Of a stretch of DNA of 60,961 bases, positions 1 to 11,551 are shown one piece after another. Source of the DNA: Phoronis australis (Eukaryota; Phoronida; Phoronidae). Both the position numbers and the translations under genes were made by a program. The notes beneath the pieces are model-generated. The model saw only the letters and a list, made by a program, of their open reading frames with translations. It was not told the origin of the DNA and made no database searches. Position 1 is the first letter of the stretch, and each line of letters starts with the position of its first letter. Location of the stretch: NCBI GenBank assembly GCA_002633005.1, contig NMRA01000697.1:119603-180563 (forward strand), in the 5' to 3' direction.

Positions 1-686
1 TACCAAGGCTAGGTATCACTGTGTGTTTTTTTTCCATAGACCCCGAAATTGCACACAGGCAGCCAAGCCAGGGTAGTTCTGGTCGTCAACTCGCCGTGAA
101 ACCTGTATCAACCTGTAGAGCTAAAGACCGTACGGGGTGCATGCAAAACTTGGGAATCAAACGACACTCACCTTGCCCGTTACAGCCGTTTAAGTGGAAA
201 ACTTTCTTGCGTAATCCTCCACCTTTTCTAACAAAGAAAAGTTATTTCGTCTTTTTGAAAACAGTACACTCGTGACACGCGCACGCTCCATTTCCTAATT
301 TTTTGCGAGATCTCTTGGGAGATGATGATAGATTGGCAGAAGCAAAATTTCTTCTGAAATTCGGTTCTTCGGTATACAAATTCTAAAAGCTTATAATGAA
401 GTGAAACCAGTTCCGATAATTTGTTGTGACGTGTACGCAATTTCGTGAAAGAACAACAGGTGATTGAAGAATCTGCAAAAAAAGAAACTGGCCAATAGGT
501 GACGCAATATTTTATGGTGCCGAAAGCTGACGCAGATCGCTCTACAACTTCAGCAGCAGAACAACGGTAGAACTCCAATTTTTCAAAAACCAGAATATAA
601 TTTCATTTACTCAAATAAGTGTGTAGTTTTTAATAACACTAATTTTGTGTCATATTTCATCTGGTCATTTTTTACCCACATCGGCG
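1..686. other. No supported gene
   Basis: I see no supported gene or element in this stretch. A polypyrimidine tract followed by AG ends at position 39 and is followed by an open frame to about 275, but the frame has no recognisable domain. Confidence 0.5.
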
Positions 687-714
687 CAAAGCTGTATACT
701 AGTATACAGCTTTG
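687..714. repeat. 28-bp perfect palindrome
   Basis: The two 14-base halves are exact reverse complements, centred on ACTAGT between positions 700 and 701. There is no loop, so it can form a cruciform. No flanking duplication was found. Confidence 0.85.
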
Positions 715-813
715 TACCAAGGCTACCTACCTACACGCTTGATCAATCCCAATAAGTTGAGTCAATTGGGAAGATGGAAACCGCTGGTATAGCTCACTTA
801 CAGAACTTACTAA

Positions 814-823
814 ACACACACAA

Positions 824-855
<32 letters not shown>

Positions 856-1003
856 GTATATGGAAATATGTGTAGATATGTATATGTGAATAATGTGGAT
901 ATGCGTATGTGTGTGTGTGTGTGTTTGTGTGTGTGTTTGTGTGTGTGTGTGTATGTATATAAATGTATGTATTATACATATGTATATGTATATATATATA
1001 TTG
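814..1003. repeat. CA/TG and TA microsatellite
   Basis: A CA-rich run, a TA run and then a long TG-rich run follow each other. The opposed CA and TG arms could fold back on each other. Any open frame here is only repeat. Confidence 0.9.
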
Positions 1004-1008
1004 TTGCC

Positions 1009-1500
1009 ATGATGATTTATAATACTTTTATTTTACCCCAGTTTAACTATGCAGATATTGTGTATAATAACGCAAATTTAACTTTACTATGTAACCTTGA
1101 AAGACTTCAGTATCAAGCTTTTCTTTCTGTATCAGCAGCTGACACGAATTCGATGACAATTACAGACTGAGGAATTCATAATTGGACCCTCCTTGTTGAG
1201 GAAACCACACTTGATTATTCATTTATCATCTTAGCTACCATTAAATGTGATACATTTCCTATTGGTATACAGCTGAAAAACTACTGAATATATAGTTACC
1301 CGGTATTATCCTCAATCAATTAGAAAAACTCCATTTTTTGCCGGTTCGCTTTTGTGGAATATTTTTTACCGCTGTAAATAAAAGTAGCCCAACCACTGTC
1401 ATCATTAAAAATTGTGTTCAATTATTTCTCCATAAAGACACTCTTGTTAATCATTTTAGATGGGGTTATACCTCAATTCACAATAATTTCATAACGAATT
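1009..1500 (+). pseudogene. Decayed LINE reverse transcriptase C-terminal fragment
   Basis: The translation starts with FILPQFNYADIVYNNA and LERLQYQAFL. This resembles the post-RT region of the LINE-B copy at 57.4-60.3 kb on the minus strand, which reads FILPHNDYCDIIYQSA and LEKLQYQAAL. Stops and frame changes follow after about 50 residues; further on a WNIF and LFLHKDT stretch fits the same domain in other frames. I infer a 5'-truncated non-LTR retrotransposon of the CR1/jockey group. It is certainly not functional. Confidence 0.6.
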
Positions 1501-2766
1501 TATAGCGGGGGGGAAAATGTGCAGATTTGCAAAAATTGGGCACTTTGTGACAAGTTTTTGCAATTTGGGACAATGTTAGGTATAAGCAAAAGAAATTCAA
1601 AAAACACCGTCCGCAAACAAAGTGTACTGACCCCCTGGTGGTCGCGCAAAATCCATATGGCCGCCGCCGAAAATGGAAATTGGCATATGTCGGCTATTAT
1701 TATCACTAGAACAAATTCTGGTAACATCTTTTCAATATTTTTGGGGGTGAGGAGTTCATTTCTCGTGTTAGTTTTATGTTTTGAGGTTAATTCCAATGCA
1801 AAATATTACATTCACAAATAACTCAAATTTATGTTTGTCCTCATAGAAATTACTTTGTTTAATTAATGGGTATATCGATGTGATTGGCCGCACAAAATTC
1901 TAAAATTACCATTTTCCAAAACCATATTTGCACAAAATAGGACTTGTCCAGCTGACAATGACAATACTTCTAGACTGACATATGTACAAACATAGATACT
2001 TTATTAGCAACTGAATGAACAGAACTTTCTACCAAATACAGCAGGTTGCTAGTTTGTATCATGTACTTATAAAGCAACTAGATATTGAGAAAGATGAAAT
2101 GTCAGGTTTTAGAGTCGTTGCTGGTGCAGGCACCTTCACATTCGCACAATGTGGTACACTAGAGACGAGTCCAGATCTATGGCACTTACAATTGCTTTTG
2201 AAGGCAACAACACAGCTGCAATGGAGAAGTAGGGAACACGCCTGGCTTGCATCTTCCAGATATGTCCAGTATGGCACCCATTTTGTAGCTCTAGCATTCT
2301 ATTCCCAACCACGTAGACCTGGGTTTGGCATCTGGAGTTTTTTGGCTGTTTCCAAACAAAAGCTGCAGCGAGCACGGCACGCTTAGCATGTTAGAATATA
2401 GCAGGCTGTGTTGGTGGTAGTGATTCCAAAGTCTTGAGACCATGGGTGAACAGAAGCTTTCTTGCTTCTTCCACGGAATGTGTACAACAGTTCTTACTGT
2501 ACATTAATACTGTTCAGCGTTCAAGGTGTCGCATATGAAGTGAGTCAACGGTAAGGATAGTAGGGTCATGAGTGATGGCAATAAAAGTATCTACGACCAC
2601 TGGAAAAGCAGCCCAAGCATTCCATGCATTTCTTTTTACAATCCCGGACATTGCTGAAACGACATCACAACATGACAGTGGATGGAAGAGTGGGAGTGCT
2701 TTACATTTCTGGGGTCCAAGGTATTGCGAGATTTGGTGGATAGGAACATCCTTATAATTTTCCCGA

Positions 2767-3345
2767 AATAACGAAATAGCATTGTACAGATCAAGATGCG
2801 GTCTTTTCCTCAATTCATACAAGTTTTGGCACAACTTTAGTAATGTTTCTCCAAACTGTAAATGTGGTGACCATCAATCTTATCCTCATGTTTTCTTCAA
2901 ATGTACCCTCATCGAATACCTGAGAGGCTCACTCTTTCGTTCACTCAATGAAAACCAATCAATTGTTAAAGCTCTCAAATCTTGTAATATTATCCCTACT
3001 AAAGTTTCATTATTATTGAATGGTAGTCCTAACCTTGACCATGTTTTCAATGAATTCCTCCTAAGCAGCGTTAGCAAATTTTTATGTACCGTTTATAAAT
3101 ATTGTCGCTCCTGATTTTCATACATGAATCTGTACATGTTTTTGTTTTATATGTTCGTAATAGCATATCTAAACATTGGAATACTTATATTAGATACTAA
3201 TTAAATATATATACCTCTATGTATATTAGTTTCATTTATGAATTGTCTATAACCCAGATATAATGCTTCGTGATTTCTGGGTTTGTCATTATTTCTTTGT
3301 ATGTTCTGTGTATTCTTCAATAAACAAATATCACTTTAAAAAATT
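2767..3345 (+). mobile_element. LINE-B 3' end inserted in the 2.1-4.5 kb pseudogene
   Basis: Positions 2782-3114 encode the C-terminus of the LINE-B ORF (CGLFLNSYKFWHNFSNVSP, CKCGDHQSYPHVFFKC), ending in a stop. The same sequence is in the minus-strand copy at 58084-57401. A 3' UTR follows to about 3345 with a stem-loop at 3251-3283 and AATAAA. The flanking minus-strand pseudogene reads through: GLSELWTEF lies on one side and ENYKDVPIHQI on the other. The LINE is therefore a secondary, strongly 5'-truncated insertion. Confidence 0.8.
3251..3283 (+). other. Conserved 3' UTR stem-loop of LINE-B
   Basis: AACCCAGA at 3251-3258 pairs with TCTGGGTT at 3276-3283 around a 17-nt loop. The same stem recurs at 27803-27835, on the minus strand at 52259-52291, and as a divergent version at 32374-32407. 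It is probably a recognition element for the LINE reverse transcriptase. Confidence 0.6.
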
Positions 3346-4714
3346 CAGTCCACAACTCTGAGAGGCCTACTCGTGAAAGAAGCTGACTGCTAGAACCACC
3401 ACATCACTGACAACTGTTCTAAGGTAAGCCTTGGTGTGACCTTGAACAGCTGCATGTTGCAAATGCAGCATCATCCTCGTGTCAGGTTCTTCCTGTAGGC
3501 ATGGAGACAATGCTGATACGTCTGTTGGTTTGATGCTGAGTATTAGGTCGGAATCAGCTACGTTACTCAGAAGGTCCTGGCTGATGAACTGGAAGAGCTC
3601 GTCCTTGTTTTGACAGTCTTTGAGGAATGTCTGCCACTGAGTTCCCCTGAGCAGTGGTATGTTAGCCGAGACCCGTGTTCGTCGCATTTCAGTCTCACCA
3701 CGCTTCACACAAGTCTAGGACTTCGAACTATCCTCTTTGTATGTGTCCCAGACTGCACCCACTCTTCTTGTGCGCTCTATGATCCGGCTTTGGACGAATG
3801 GCAGTAATTGCTTCTGTGTATACGCCCCAAGCACTTTTGCACGCTGGGGTTTTATAATATGTATTATGGCAGCCATATCAAGAACCACCACAGAAGCTTC
3901 ATTGACTGCTAGACATCGGCCAGGAACGGCCATAGCAGGCAGACATGAAAGAATATCAGATGTGGTTCCTGACCGAAGTTTACTTCTATCGCATTATGAA
4001 GGGGGATCACGCTGATTTTCGTGCTTGCAAAATCAAAGATCTCTGCTTCAGGACGTGCTTGGAGTGTCACAAACATTTTGGCGACGAGAGCCGAATTCGC
4101 TTTCCAGATCCCATCCTGTCACTACCCATCTTCAAGTCAGTGGGTGGTCTGTTGCCGAAAATAAACAAGTTGGTCCATGGGATGACGTCAAACAATGATG
4201 TGGTAGAAGTTTCAGTTCTGGTTTTAACAAACTCTGTGAAATTGGTTTGACTAATTTTGGAGCTTCCATAAGGCAGCTGATGTTCGCAAGATCCACGATC
4301 TCACCAGTGTCCAAAGTAATGAGGTCTGAGCCAGTCTCCTTGAATGGATTGACAACTCTACCCTCCTTCACAACGTCCCATAGAGCTTTGAGGAAGCTTG
4401 TAATGATGCCCAGCACTTGCACACGTGCCCCGCCTATAATGCTGAGTGTGAAAAGCTCTTTTGTATCCTCCAATCCAGTGATCCGATCTGGTTGCATTTT
4501 GACATCGTTGGTAATTGGAAGGAACGACATCACATTTTATTATATTGTTACCACAATTAGGATTATAACTGTAATGTTTTATAACTACAAAACCTTAAAT
4601 AGGACTAGAACGCGAAAAACAGACTAAACTGCATAATTCAAAATGCTTCTCTGCCATTGAAACAGAATTCGTCCTACTCACCAAATATTTTTTTTGTTTT
4701 TTTCGTAAAAAAAT

Positions 4715-4870
4715 TGAATTTCTATTGATGTCAAAGCACGTTTCTTTTAGTTTCAAATTGCTAAAGTACGATATGTCAACAAACTGCTTGTCAGTTCATT
4801 GGTTTTTCTCCCACAAAGCAAAACACGTCTTCATATTTGGTACGGTGTCACGACATAGACGTGTTACAGG
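4715..4870. repeat. Diverged copy of repeat also at 50.46-50.60 kb
   Basis: GATGTCAAAGCA, TTTCAAATT and CATAGACGT-type blocks occur in the same order and spacing at about 50465-50600. The similarity is by eye and diverged. It may be shared intron or intergenic sequence from a segmental duplication. No gene start is visible between 4534 and 5128. Confidence 0.4.
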
Positions 4871-5128
4871 GACTTGTTATCGATGACATATGGCGTCACA
4901 GTGATGCGTGATTTGTTACAGACTCGTTCGACAGCGTCTTTCTCTCAACAGCTTGAGTAGTGTTCTTGAAGCTCGTGGAATATCGCGAGACCCCCGTTTT
5001 GCTAGAAATGTTAATATGTTATGACAAAAATTTGGTTGGTTCCTCGTGCAGCATTGGATTTTGCAGGTTTTCGTCCACACGGTGTTGAGCAAATCAACAA
5101 CATTGGTATTTGACAAGTGTCATTTCAG

Positions 5129-5365
5129 ACGGCCGTGAATGTAAGTTCATCACGTCCGGCGAGTATTACAATGGAACCATGTCAGTAACAGTGTCGGGAA
5201 GGACGTGTCAGAGATGGGATTCACAGACTCCTCACAACCATGGAGTGGGTAATGCAGACGCACATGAAAACTACTGCAGGAACCCAGACAAGGCAAGGTC
5301 GCCATGGTGTTACACAACTGATCCTTCAGTGAGATGGGAGTTTTGTCCAGTACCATTCTGTTCCG
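5129..5365 (+). CDS. Kringle exon K1 of gene A
   Basis: A 237-nt exon encodes one kringle, a disulphide-rich extracellular module. All six cysteines are present ([33 protein letters not shown]), as are YNGT and PSVRWEFC, which match vertebrate plasminogen-type kringles closely. The acceptor is TCATTTCAG before ACGGCC and the donor is TTCCG/GTAAGT. Both borders are phase 1. The paired acidic residues of the lysine site are not both present (NPDKARSPW), so canonical lysine binding is doubtful. It is spliced to K2 by phase; upstream exons are not seen. Confidence 0.9.
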
Positions 5366-5550
5366 GTAAGTGAATAATAACAAACGTTAAGGTTATCTCA
5401 AACCTTATTATTATCAGACATTATAAAAACATGCTTTATATTGATGTGACTTAATCAGTATTGCACCTTTTTGAATCAAAATGTCATCAAATCCAAACAG
5501 CGCTCAATTTGAGAACGCTAAAAACACTTAAACATGCTTTTGAAACAGAC

Positions 5551-5803
5551 CAGGGGCCGTTCCAAGAAAATGACTTAAGTTCACTTTTGACTTAAGTTTA
5601 AGATTCGTCTTAACTTCCGAACTTTGAGACTTCCGCATTCGGTAAGTTAGTCAAAATTAAGACAAAACTTACGCCAAACACTTAAGTCAAACTTAAGATC
5701 TCTTTCTTGAATTGGTTTTGAGACAAACTTACCTTTTATTTTAAAATTTACTAAACTTTAAGATTTGTCTTAGCTAAGTCAGTTTTGTTGGAACGGGACA
5801 CTG
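5551..5803. mobile_element. hAT-like MITE in gene A intron
   Basis: The ends are inverted: CAGGGGCCGTTCCAAGAAAA on the left and, read from the right, CAGTGTCCCGTTCCAACAAAA. The interior is a run of ACTTAAG/TTAAGTC motifs that also pair across the element. CAG ends suggest hAT, but I cannot see a convincing 8-bp target duplication. Confidence 0.6.
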
Positions 5804-6812
5804 CTTCTCAGCCACAGTACTTAAAAACAAGACTCATTCATTTATCAAAATAAGCCCTTGGTAGATTTTAATGAAATCTTTTTCAAATGTAAATTTAGCA
5901 ATTTACCTCAAAAACATTGTTAGGAATTTTCAATTACTCATTTAGTGTTGTGTCTAAGCCAAATTAAGTTACAAAGCGTCAGGTATTTTTGTCAAAACAT
6001 TACACATATCTTACATTGAAAAGGAAAATCCTAAAAGTGTTTCTGACATTAATGAATAAATAATTAAATATTTGCTGGAAAGTTTCAGTGAAATTCACCC
6101 AGTCGTTTTCGAGAACTCGAGTTCCGAGAAAAAACGGACGTTGCGAGTCTTCAAAATCTGACGGTTATCGTTAAATTGTTCGGCGAAAACTTGTTTTCGG
6201 TCAATATAACTTACATATGCTTTGATCATGTTCGTTATTTCAACAGTCATCGAATTTGTAGTGCATAATCAATATAACTATCACTAAAGCCTTTCACTTT
6301 ATTGAGTTGGATCAAGCCCGAGTCAACCGTTTACTGTTCATTGTTACTCACAACACGCGCCGGGAGACGCGAAATGAATGGCACCAATCGCGTCGGTGAT
6401 CACGAGATCGAAACAGCAAAATTTCAAATTACCGATCAAATTAATGAGTTTGGTGAAAATAACTTGCTGTGATCGTGAACACAAAGTCACGGAGGTCAGA
6501 CTCGGTGCATTTGTTTACACTGAATGATCCATGCATGCAGAGAACAACACCCTCAGGATCCAAACTACGTTTTGTCTTCGTTTTTCCCGGCGTCTTTGTG
6601 TCCTATGTACAGTTCGCCGACTCAATATCAAGGCGACTCGGTGAATAAAAGTACTGAGGGTACATGTTTTTTAATTTGTGGCCTCAAAACACTAAAATTA
6701 AATTGGCCCCCTAAAGTGGCCATACAAGTGGTTTTCTAGGCCTCCTGTAGAGTACGGCCCATGGCCTACATATGAAACTGCTCTGTGCCTAGCGGGAGAC
6801 TCGATTTGAGTG
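5804..6812. other. Gene A intron, nothing recognised
   Basis: AT-rich intron sequence between K1 and K2. No domain, RNA gene or clear repeat was recognised. Confidence 0.5.
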
Positions 6813-7321
6813 ACAAGCCTGTAACCTTTAACCTCGGATAAGTAGTAAACAAATTTCCACGCGGTTGTGCGTTTCCAAGATAATTCTGCTAAATCTTTTA
6901 TTCTCCCTATACGCTATACATTCCATATTTGAAGTTCCTCGACAAAAAAGGAAAGGATTTTTAATAAAAATGTGAAATATTGTAAAAATAGCCATTTTTG
7001 TGAATAAGGTTTGAGATATCCCTAACCAACAAATACGAAAGAATCCTTGCTTATTCAGATGTAATAAGGTTGAGATATCCCTAACCAACAAATACGAAAG
7101 AATACTTGCTTATTCAGATGCAAATGCTCAAGTAAATTTGTGAAACAAAAAGATATTTGAATTGGACGCACACGCACGTGTGTCTTTTGTACATTACAAA
7201 AGCACAACCAGTTCTTTCGTACATTCAATTATTAGCGTTCGTATCTGGCGTAATAGCCACCATTATATAGAAACATAGATTTTTGTACATATGTTCACCA
7301 ACCATATGGAGAACGTTTTCA
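6813..7321. repeat. First copy of a ~510-bp tandem duplication (likely assembly overlap)
   Basis: This 509-bp stretch is repeated almost exactly at 7323-7832, the two being separated by one N at 7322. Only a handful of substitutions and single-base indels separate them. Left contig end, N, right contig start is what an unmerged overlap of two haplotypes looks like. Each copy also contains two tandem ~55-bp units (AGATATCCCTAACCAACAAA). Confidence 0.85.
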
Positions 7322-7322
7322 N

Positions 7323-7832
7323 ACAAGCCTGTAACCTTTAACCTCGGATAAGTAGTAAACAAATTTCCACGCGGTTGTGCGTTTCCAAGATAATTCTGCT
7401 AAATCTTTTATTCTCCCTATACGCTATACATTCCATATTTGAAGTTCCTCGACAAAAAAGGAAAGGATTTTTAATAAAAATGTGAAATATTGTAAAAATA
7501 GCCATTTTTGTGAATAAGGTTTGAGATATCCCTAACCAACAAATACGAAAGAATCCTTGCTTATTCAGATGCAATAAGGTTTGAGATATCCCTAACCAAC
7601 AAATACGAAAGAATACTTGCTTATTCAGATGCAAATGCTCAAGAAAATTTGTGAAACAAAATGATATTTGAATTGGACGCACACGCACGTGTGTCTTTTG
7701 TACATTACAAAAGCACAACCAGTTCTTTCGTACATTCAATTATTAGCGTTCGTATCTGGCGTCATAGCCACCATTATATAGAAACATAGATTTTTGTACA
7801 TATGTTCACCAACCACATGGAGAACGTTTTCA
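7323..7832. repeat. Second copy of the ~510-bp duplication
   Basis: Begins directly after the N at 7322 with ACAAGCCTGTAACC and ends with GAGAACGTTTTCA, the same limits as the first copy. A further single N sits in a G run at 7944. Confidence 0.85.
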
Positions 7833-8169
7833 CAGCTTTCTTCAAATGATAGTTTTTCATATAGCCACTGGGCTCCTATCGACAGCACTGTAAGTGTCTT
7901 TGGATTGAGGGATGCGTCGTTATGGTTGAACACAGCTGGGGGGNGGGGGGGGGTAATTAAGTAAATGCCACTTCCAATTATCTCGTTCAATTTGCTAGAT
8001 ACTAAATTGATCAGAACAGGTTTTTTAGTTTCAGCCTTTCAAAATCGTTGAAAGCATATTTTTCTCCAAAATACTAAGTCAAATGTCAGTGGAGCGTTTA
8101 AAGCAATGAACTCATCAAGACGGCTTTTCAGTCGATCAGCTTCTAGGGCTCTCTCTGTGACGTTTGTAG

Positions 8170-8406
8170 ACCGTCATGATTGCAAAGAAGATTCTCTCGG
8201 ACTTACTTATAATGGAACAGTTAATGTAACCATTCCTGGCATACCTTGTCAAAGGTGGAATACGCATCACCCGCACACCCAGGTTACTTTTAACGGACTT
8301 CACGAAAACTTCTGCCGAAATGTGGGGACTGGAAACAAAGCTCCTTGGTGCTACACTACTGATCCCGCCCTGAGATGGCATTACTGCAAGGTTGCATTAT
8401 GTTCAG
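8170..8406 (+). CDS. Kringle exon K2 of gene A
   Basis: A 237-nt phase 1-1 exon encodes a second kringle: [46 protein letters not shown]. All six cysteines are present. The acceptor is CTCTCTGTGACGTTTGTAG and the donor is TTCAG/GTAAGC. An upstream extension of the open frame begins with an ATG at 8106, but the acceptor position and exact length match to K1 favour the start at 8170. It is of the same sub-type as K4 (VTIPGIPCQRW against VTISGIPCQRW), while K1 pairs with K3 and K5. Confidence 0.9.
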
Positions 8407-8584
8407 GTAAGCATAGATTTCTCTGACCACAATGTTAATCGCTTGAAAATGATTAAAAATGAAATAAAACGTGTTAACCTGTACCATAATGCACGACACT
8501 GTAGACATTCATATTCAGGCCACTAATCAGTTGCATACGGCAACGCTTTGACTAAAAACTACACCGGTTTCGCCGGTGAGCTCA

Positions 8585-9235
8585 AAATCAAAACAAGACA
8601 AATCAAGTCAATTTATTTATAGTCGGTTTAAGTAAAACAAGAGAAAACATTAGCCACAGGCTAGTATACCGACAAGTAAATACACAAGTTATAAAATAAA
8701 TGAATATGAAATTAAAACAAATATTTAAAATACTATATACAAGATTAACAAGATTATACTATTAGCACCATAAAAGAGATTATGCTCGAAACAAGAAATC
8801 ACAGGCTGTGCACTTGCAGGGAGGTTCAGTCCATGTGTTTGCATATTGCACAAATGTCTTTAGATGTAAGTTCGATCTAACCTTCTTTGGTAAACAGTTC
8901 CAAAAATTAGAGCCATAGGCTCTGTAAGATCGCAGACCATAACGAGTGGTTCTGCAATGTGGAATGTTTGTCCTGTTGGATGATCTCAAGTTATATGGGG
9001 TCCTGCGAATTTTGAGAAGGTTCCACAGAAATGGGGGTGACAAGTGATTCAAAATTTTAAAACCTTCTTTTAGAATCATTCTCTGTCTACCAAGCTCAAG
9101 AGCAGCCAGAGGGGATATAACAAAAGCACTAACTTTCTCGGTGTTCGAACAAAGTGTTGACTCTTGAAGGTGAGGTGCTTCGGAACTGCGGTGCATTTGC
9201 ACCTATAATGAGCAACTCTGCACGTGGATTTTGGT
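8585..9235 (-). pseudogene. CR1/L2-like LINE C-terminal fragment in gene A intron
   Basis: Minus-strand translation at 9202-8780 reads ILKEGFKILNHLSPPFLW, YNLRSSNRTNIPHCRTTRYG, LRSYRAYGSNFWNCLPKKVR and ends CKCTACDFLF. This is the characteristic C-terminus of CR1/L2-group LINE ORF2. Only the last ~140 codons and a 3' UTR remain, so it is 5'-truncated. It sits in the intron between K2 and the terminal exon of gene A. A hairpin (CACCGG-TTTCG-CCGGTG, 8562-8578) abuts its 3' end. Confidence 0.75.
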
Positions 9236-9345
9236 CGAAAAATGATCTTTAATATTACTGAAGCTAAAACTGGTTGTCGGGTGGATTTATTTTGGGTTGT
9301 ATGATACAAGATTTCAACCTTTTTACACCAGTTTTCATGTTACAG

Positions 9346-9665
9346 AGATGACGAAATCCTCTCAGCCGAAAGTGACAAGCAGAAGGGCACCGCCATTTGC
9401 AATGACAGATTGCACTGCTCTTCAACCAAGACTCACCGAAGACAATGAATGTTTGAACTCTTGGCACGTTAAAACGTACGCTCTAACTATCTATAATAAC
9501 TTCGTGGTTGTTAAAAGCTTTTCAGGGAACGTTCGAATGATTGACTTTAACACTGCCCGTCACACGGTCGCCTGTTTGCTCCATTGTAAAGCAAGTGATA
9601 TGTGCGAAGTTGTCACTTACTCAGAATGTACCAAAATGTGTATTACGTTTGTTTACATTGAATAA
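9346..9665 (+). CDS. Terminal PAN/apple-like exon of gene A
   Basis: The acceptor TTTTCATGTTACAG precedes AG ATG ACG, which accepts the phase-1 donor of K2. The exon encodes about 105 residues and stops at 9663-9665. The core CLLHCKASDMCEVVTYSEC followed by TKMCITF has the C-x3-C-x5-C helix and hydrophobic strand spacing of PAN/apple modules, which bind proteins or glycans outside the cell. The same core and the same stop position recur in gene B at 44838-45112. An AATAAA at 9661-9666 overlaps the stop codon. The family assignment comes from the cysteine pattern only. Confidence 0.7.
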
Positions 9666-11501
9666 ATCTGAACAGTGCTCAGTGCTATCTTATTTAACTA
9701 ACAACACAACAAAATTTATGTCTAACTTAGAATGCGGGATTAATGTTTCTCAAACCGCAGTAAATTTTCAACTTAAACCAAAGGCGCTTGAATCTAACTG
9801 ATCATCACCTCAACCAGCAAGTAATATTATATTGGATTTAGGTATTTAGGTGTGAGGTCACAACAGTATTTGTAATAATAATAACGATGATGGTGGCGGT
9901 GACGGTGATGGTGACTGTAAGATGATGATAATGATGGAGCCAGGTAACGCTGGTTAGGTCTCGAGCATTAACGCGACTCTTTCACAGTTTAGACGTAAAC
10001 CAGAGACATTTATAATTACGCAACCTATTTTAGGTAGGAAAATGCATCTTAAGGGTTATTTGGGTGGGGTTGACTTCTTTTTGTAGAATCCATTCAGTCA
10101 TGACGTCGTTCTGTCGAGATTTCATTGTGAATTACCGATTCCTTACGAAGCCTTTCAGTGAAAGCTGGACGGCAACCTCGTCAACTATTGGGGTGCTCGA
10201 TAGGAACTCAAAAGAGCCGAAGAGCCGAAGCACACGGGGGGACTGCTCTGTGAGTTGAACATTTCGAGAAATGCCGACGAATCTCGTTCGTGATAGATAG
10301 CCGGATCTGATTGCATTCGTCTCACTCATTCGATTGATTTTAAGCTTAAACCTAAGATTCGGTTTACAATCGCTCGCGGTCAGCAAATCAGCGTCATAAT
10401 CATACGTAAATTGTATTTTAAAATCCGCTTTAAAATCCCTATTGCCTGATAATTATGACTCTTAACCTGTGTAGTCTGTGTGAGGTGTAAATACTACTAC
10501 AGTAATATGCTGTTGAACACCATGCTTGATACATGCCGAGCAATGTGCGCTTGAGAGTAAGGCTGTACCTTGAGGTCACGTGGTTAAACAGCCAGGGAGT
10601 GAAGGGTCTCTAGACTCGCAGAGTTTTGCTAAAACATAGAAAATGAGAAAGATTTTTACACAAATAAAGCGATGTATTCTTGATGAAAAAGCTCTTAACA
10701 TTTAATGAAATTTTGTCTAAGATAAGGTTGTTCAATTCTTTCCTACTTTGCACATTTTGTTCATGCTTTAGTGTCAACACTGATTTAAAAAATTGGTCTC
10801 AATTTATTAGGGAAAATATATTTTAATACCTGACAAAAACTAACAATACATGCCTATGTTGTCTAAATATAAAAATTCAGCTGCGCAAACGGGGGGAGGA
10901 GTGTAGTGAATTGTAGTCAGTGAGCTGAATGTCGGCGATGGGAAAATATTGCAGTGTTAGGAGCATGATGCAGTATTTTTCACTCTGTCACATGAATGTC
11001 ACTCATTCAAGGCCCGGGTAGCTAATTTATGTGCTCGGCGGAGCACAGATGTCCGCGCACGGCAGGCCAGGCGGTCCGGCTCCGCCGGGTAGCAGCTTAT
11101 GCGAATGTTTCTGTCTGAGTGGGAATTATTCCTTTTACTTTAAACTTATTAATACTTATATTATAACATTTGGTACCACAGCAAGTTTTATGACTGAAAT
11201 TTATTTTGCCACCAAATGGCATTGTGTCGTTCTTTGTTGACAGTCAGCCGCCGGCCGTAACGGAAGTCGCGGCAGACCACCGCCGGTATCTTAGTTTCCA
11301 TCTAAATTCATTCTCTATATTTTATTCAATTATTTCAATATTACACGTTCGTTGTTCTGTTTATACTGTTTGTTTACCAGTGTTAATTTCAACCAGTAAA
11401 ACACGCTTAGCCTAGCCCGCCATAGTCGGGCCTTGTTATTCAATAGTTGGCACAAGATTGTGACTAGTCCGTAATTTTATGCAAGTGTCTGAAACTATCT
11501 T

Positions 11502-11502
<1 letters not shown>
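9666..11502. other. Intergenic, simple repeats and GC-rich patch
   Basis: A GAT/GGT-type trinucleotide run lies at about 9875-9940. A GC-rich patch at 11010-11100 carries a 7-bp-stem hairpin (TGTGCTC-GGCG-GAGCACA, 11030-11047). No gene is supported; the frames at 10064-10386 show no domain. Confidence 0.5.

Positions 11503-11551
<49 letters not shown>

Larger units (their letters stand above)
2059..4533 (-). pseudogene. Decayed ORF with PIN/XPG-like motifs and Cys-rich end
   Basis: Read on the minus strand, pieces follow in order. 4533-4132 is the N-terminal part. 3933-3715 contains VLDMAAIIHIIKPQRA. 3708-3367 contains PCLQEEPDTRMMLHLQHA and SDVVVLAVSFF. 2834-2514 contains KDVPIHQISQYLG and FHPLSCCDVVSAM. 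2277-2059 is a Cys-rich end with HCSCVV and NCKCHRSGL. I recognise this as a long ORF recurrent in invertebrate genomes. The acidic EEPDTRM and SDVVVLA segments look like the metal-binding core of PIN/XPG nucleases, but that is inference. It is broken by frameshifts and by the LINE tail at 2767-3345, so it is a pseudogene, probably of a repetitive family. Confidence 0.55.

Noticed and set aside
40-275. Possible terminal exon after a poly-T/AG acceptor
   Set aside because: No domain, no partner exon and no homology within the window; composition is not convincing.
794-1170. Frames of repeated Tyr/Val/Cys/His/Thr
   Set aside because: Translation of CA/TG and TA microsatellite.
6813-7832. Genuine recent segmental duplication
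   Set aside because: The single N at the exact border of both copies makes an assembly overlap more likely.
8106-8169. Upstream ATG extension of K2
   Set aside because: The phase-1 acceptor at 8168-8169 gives the same 237-nt exon as K1 and K5.
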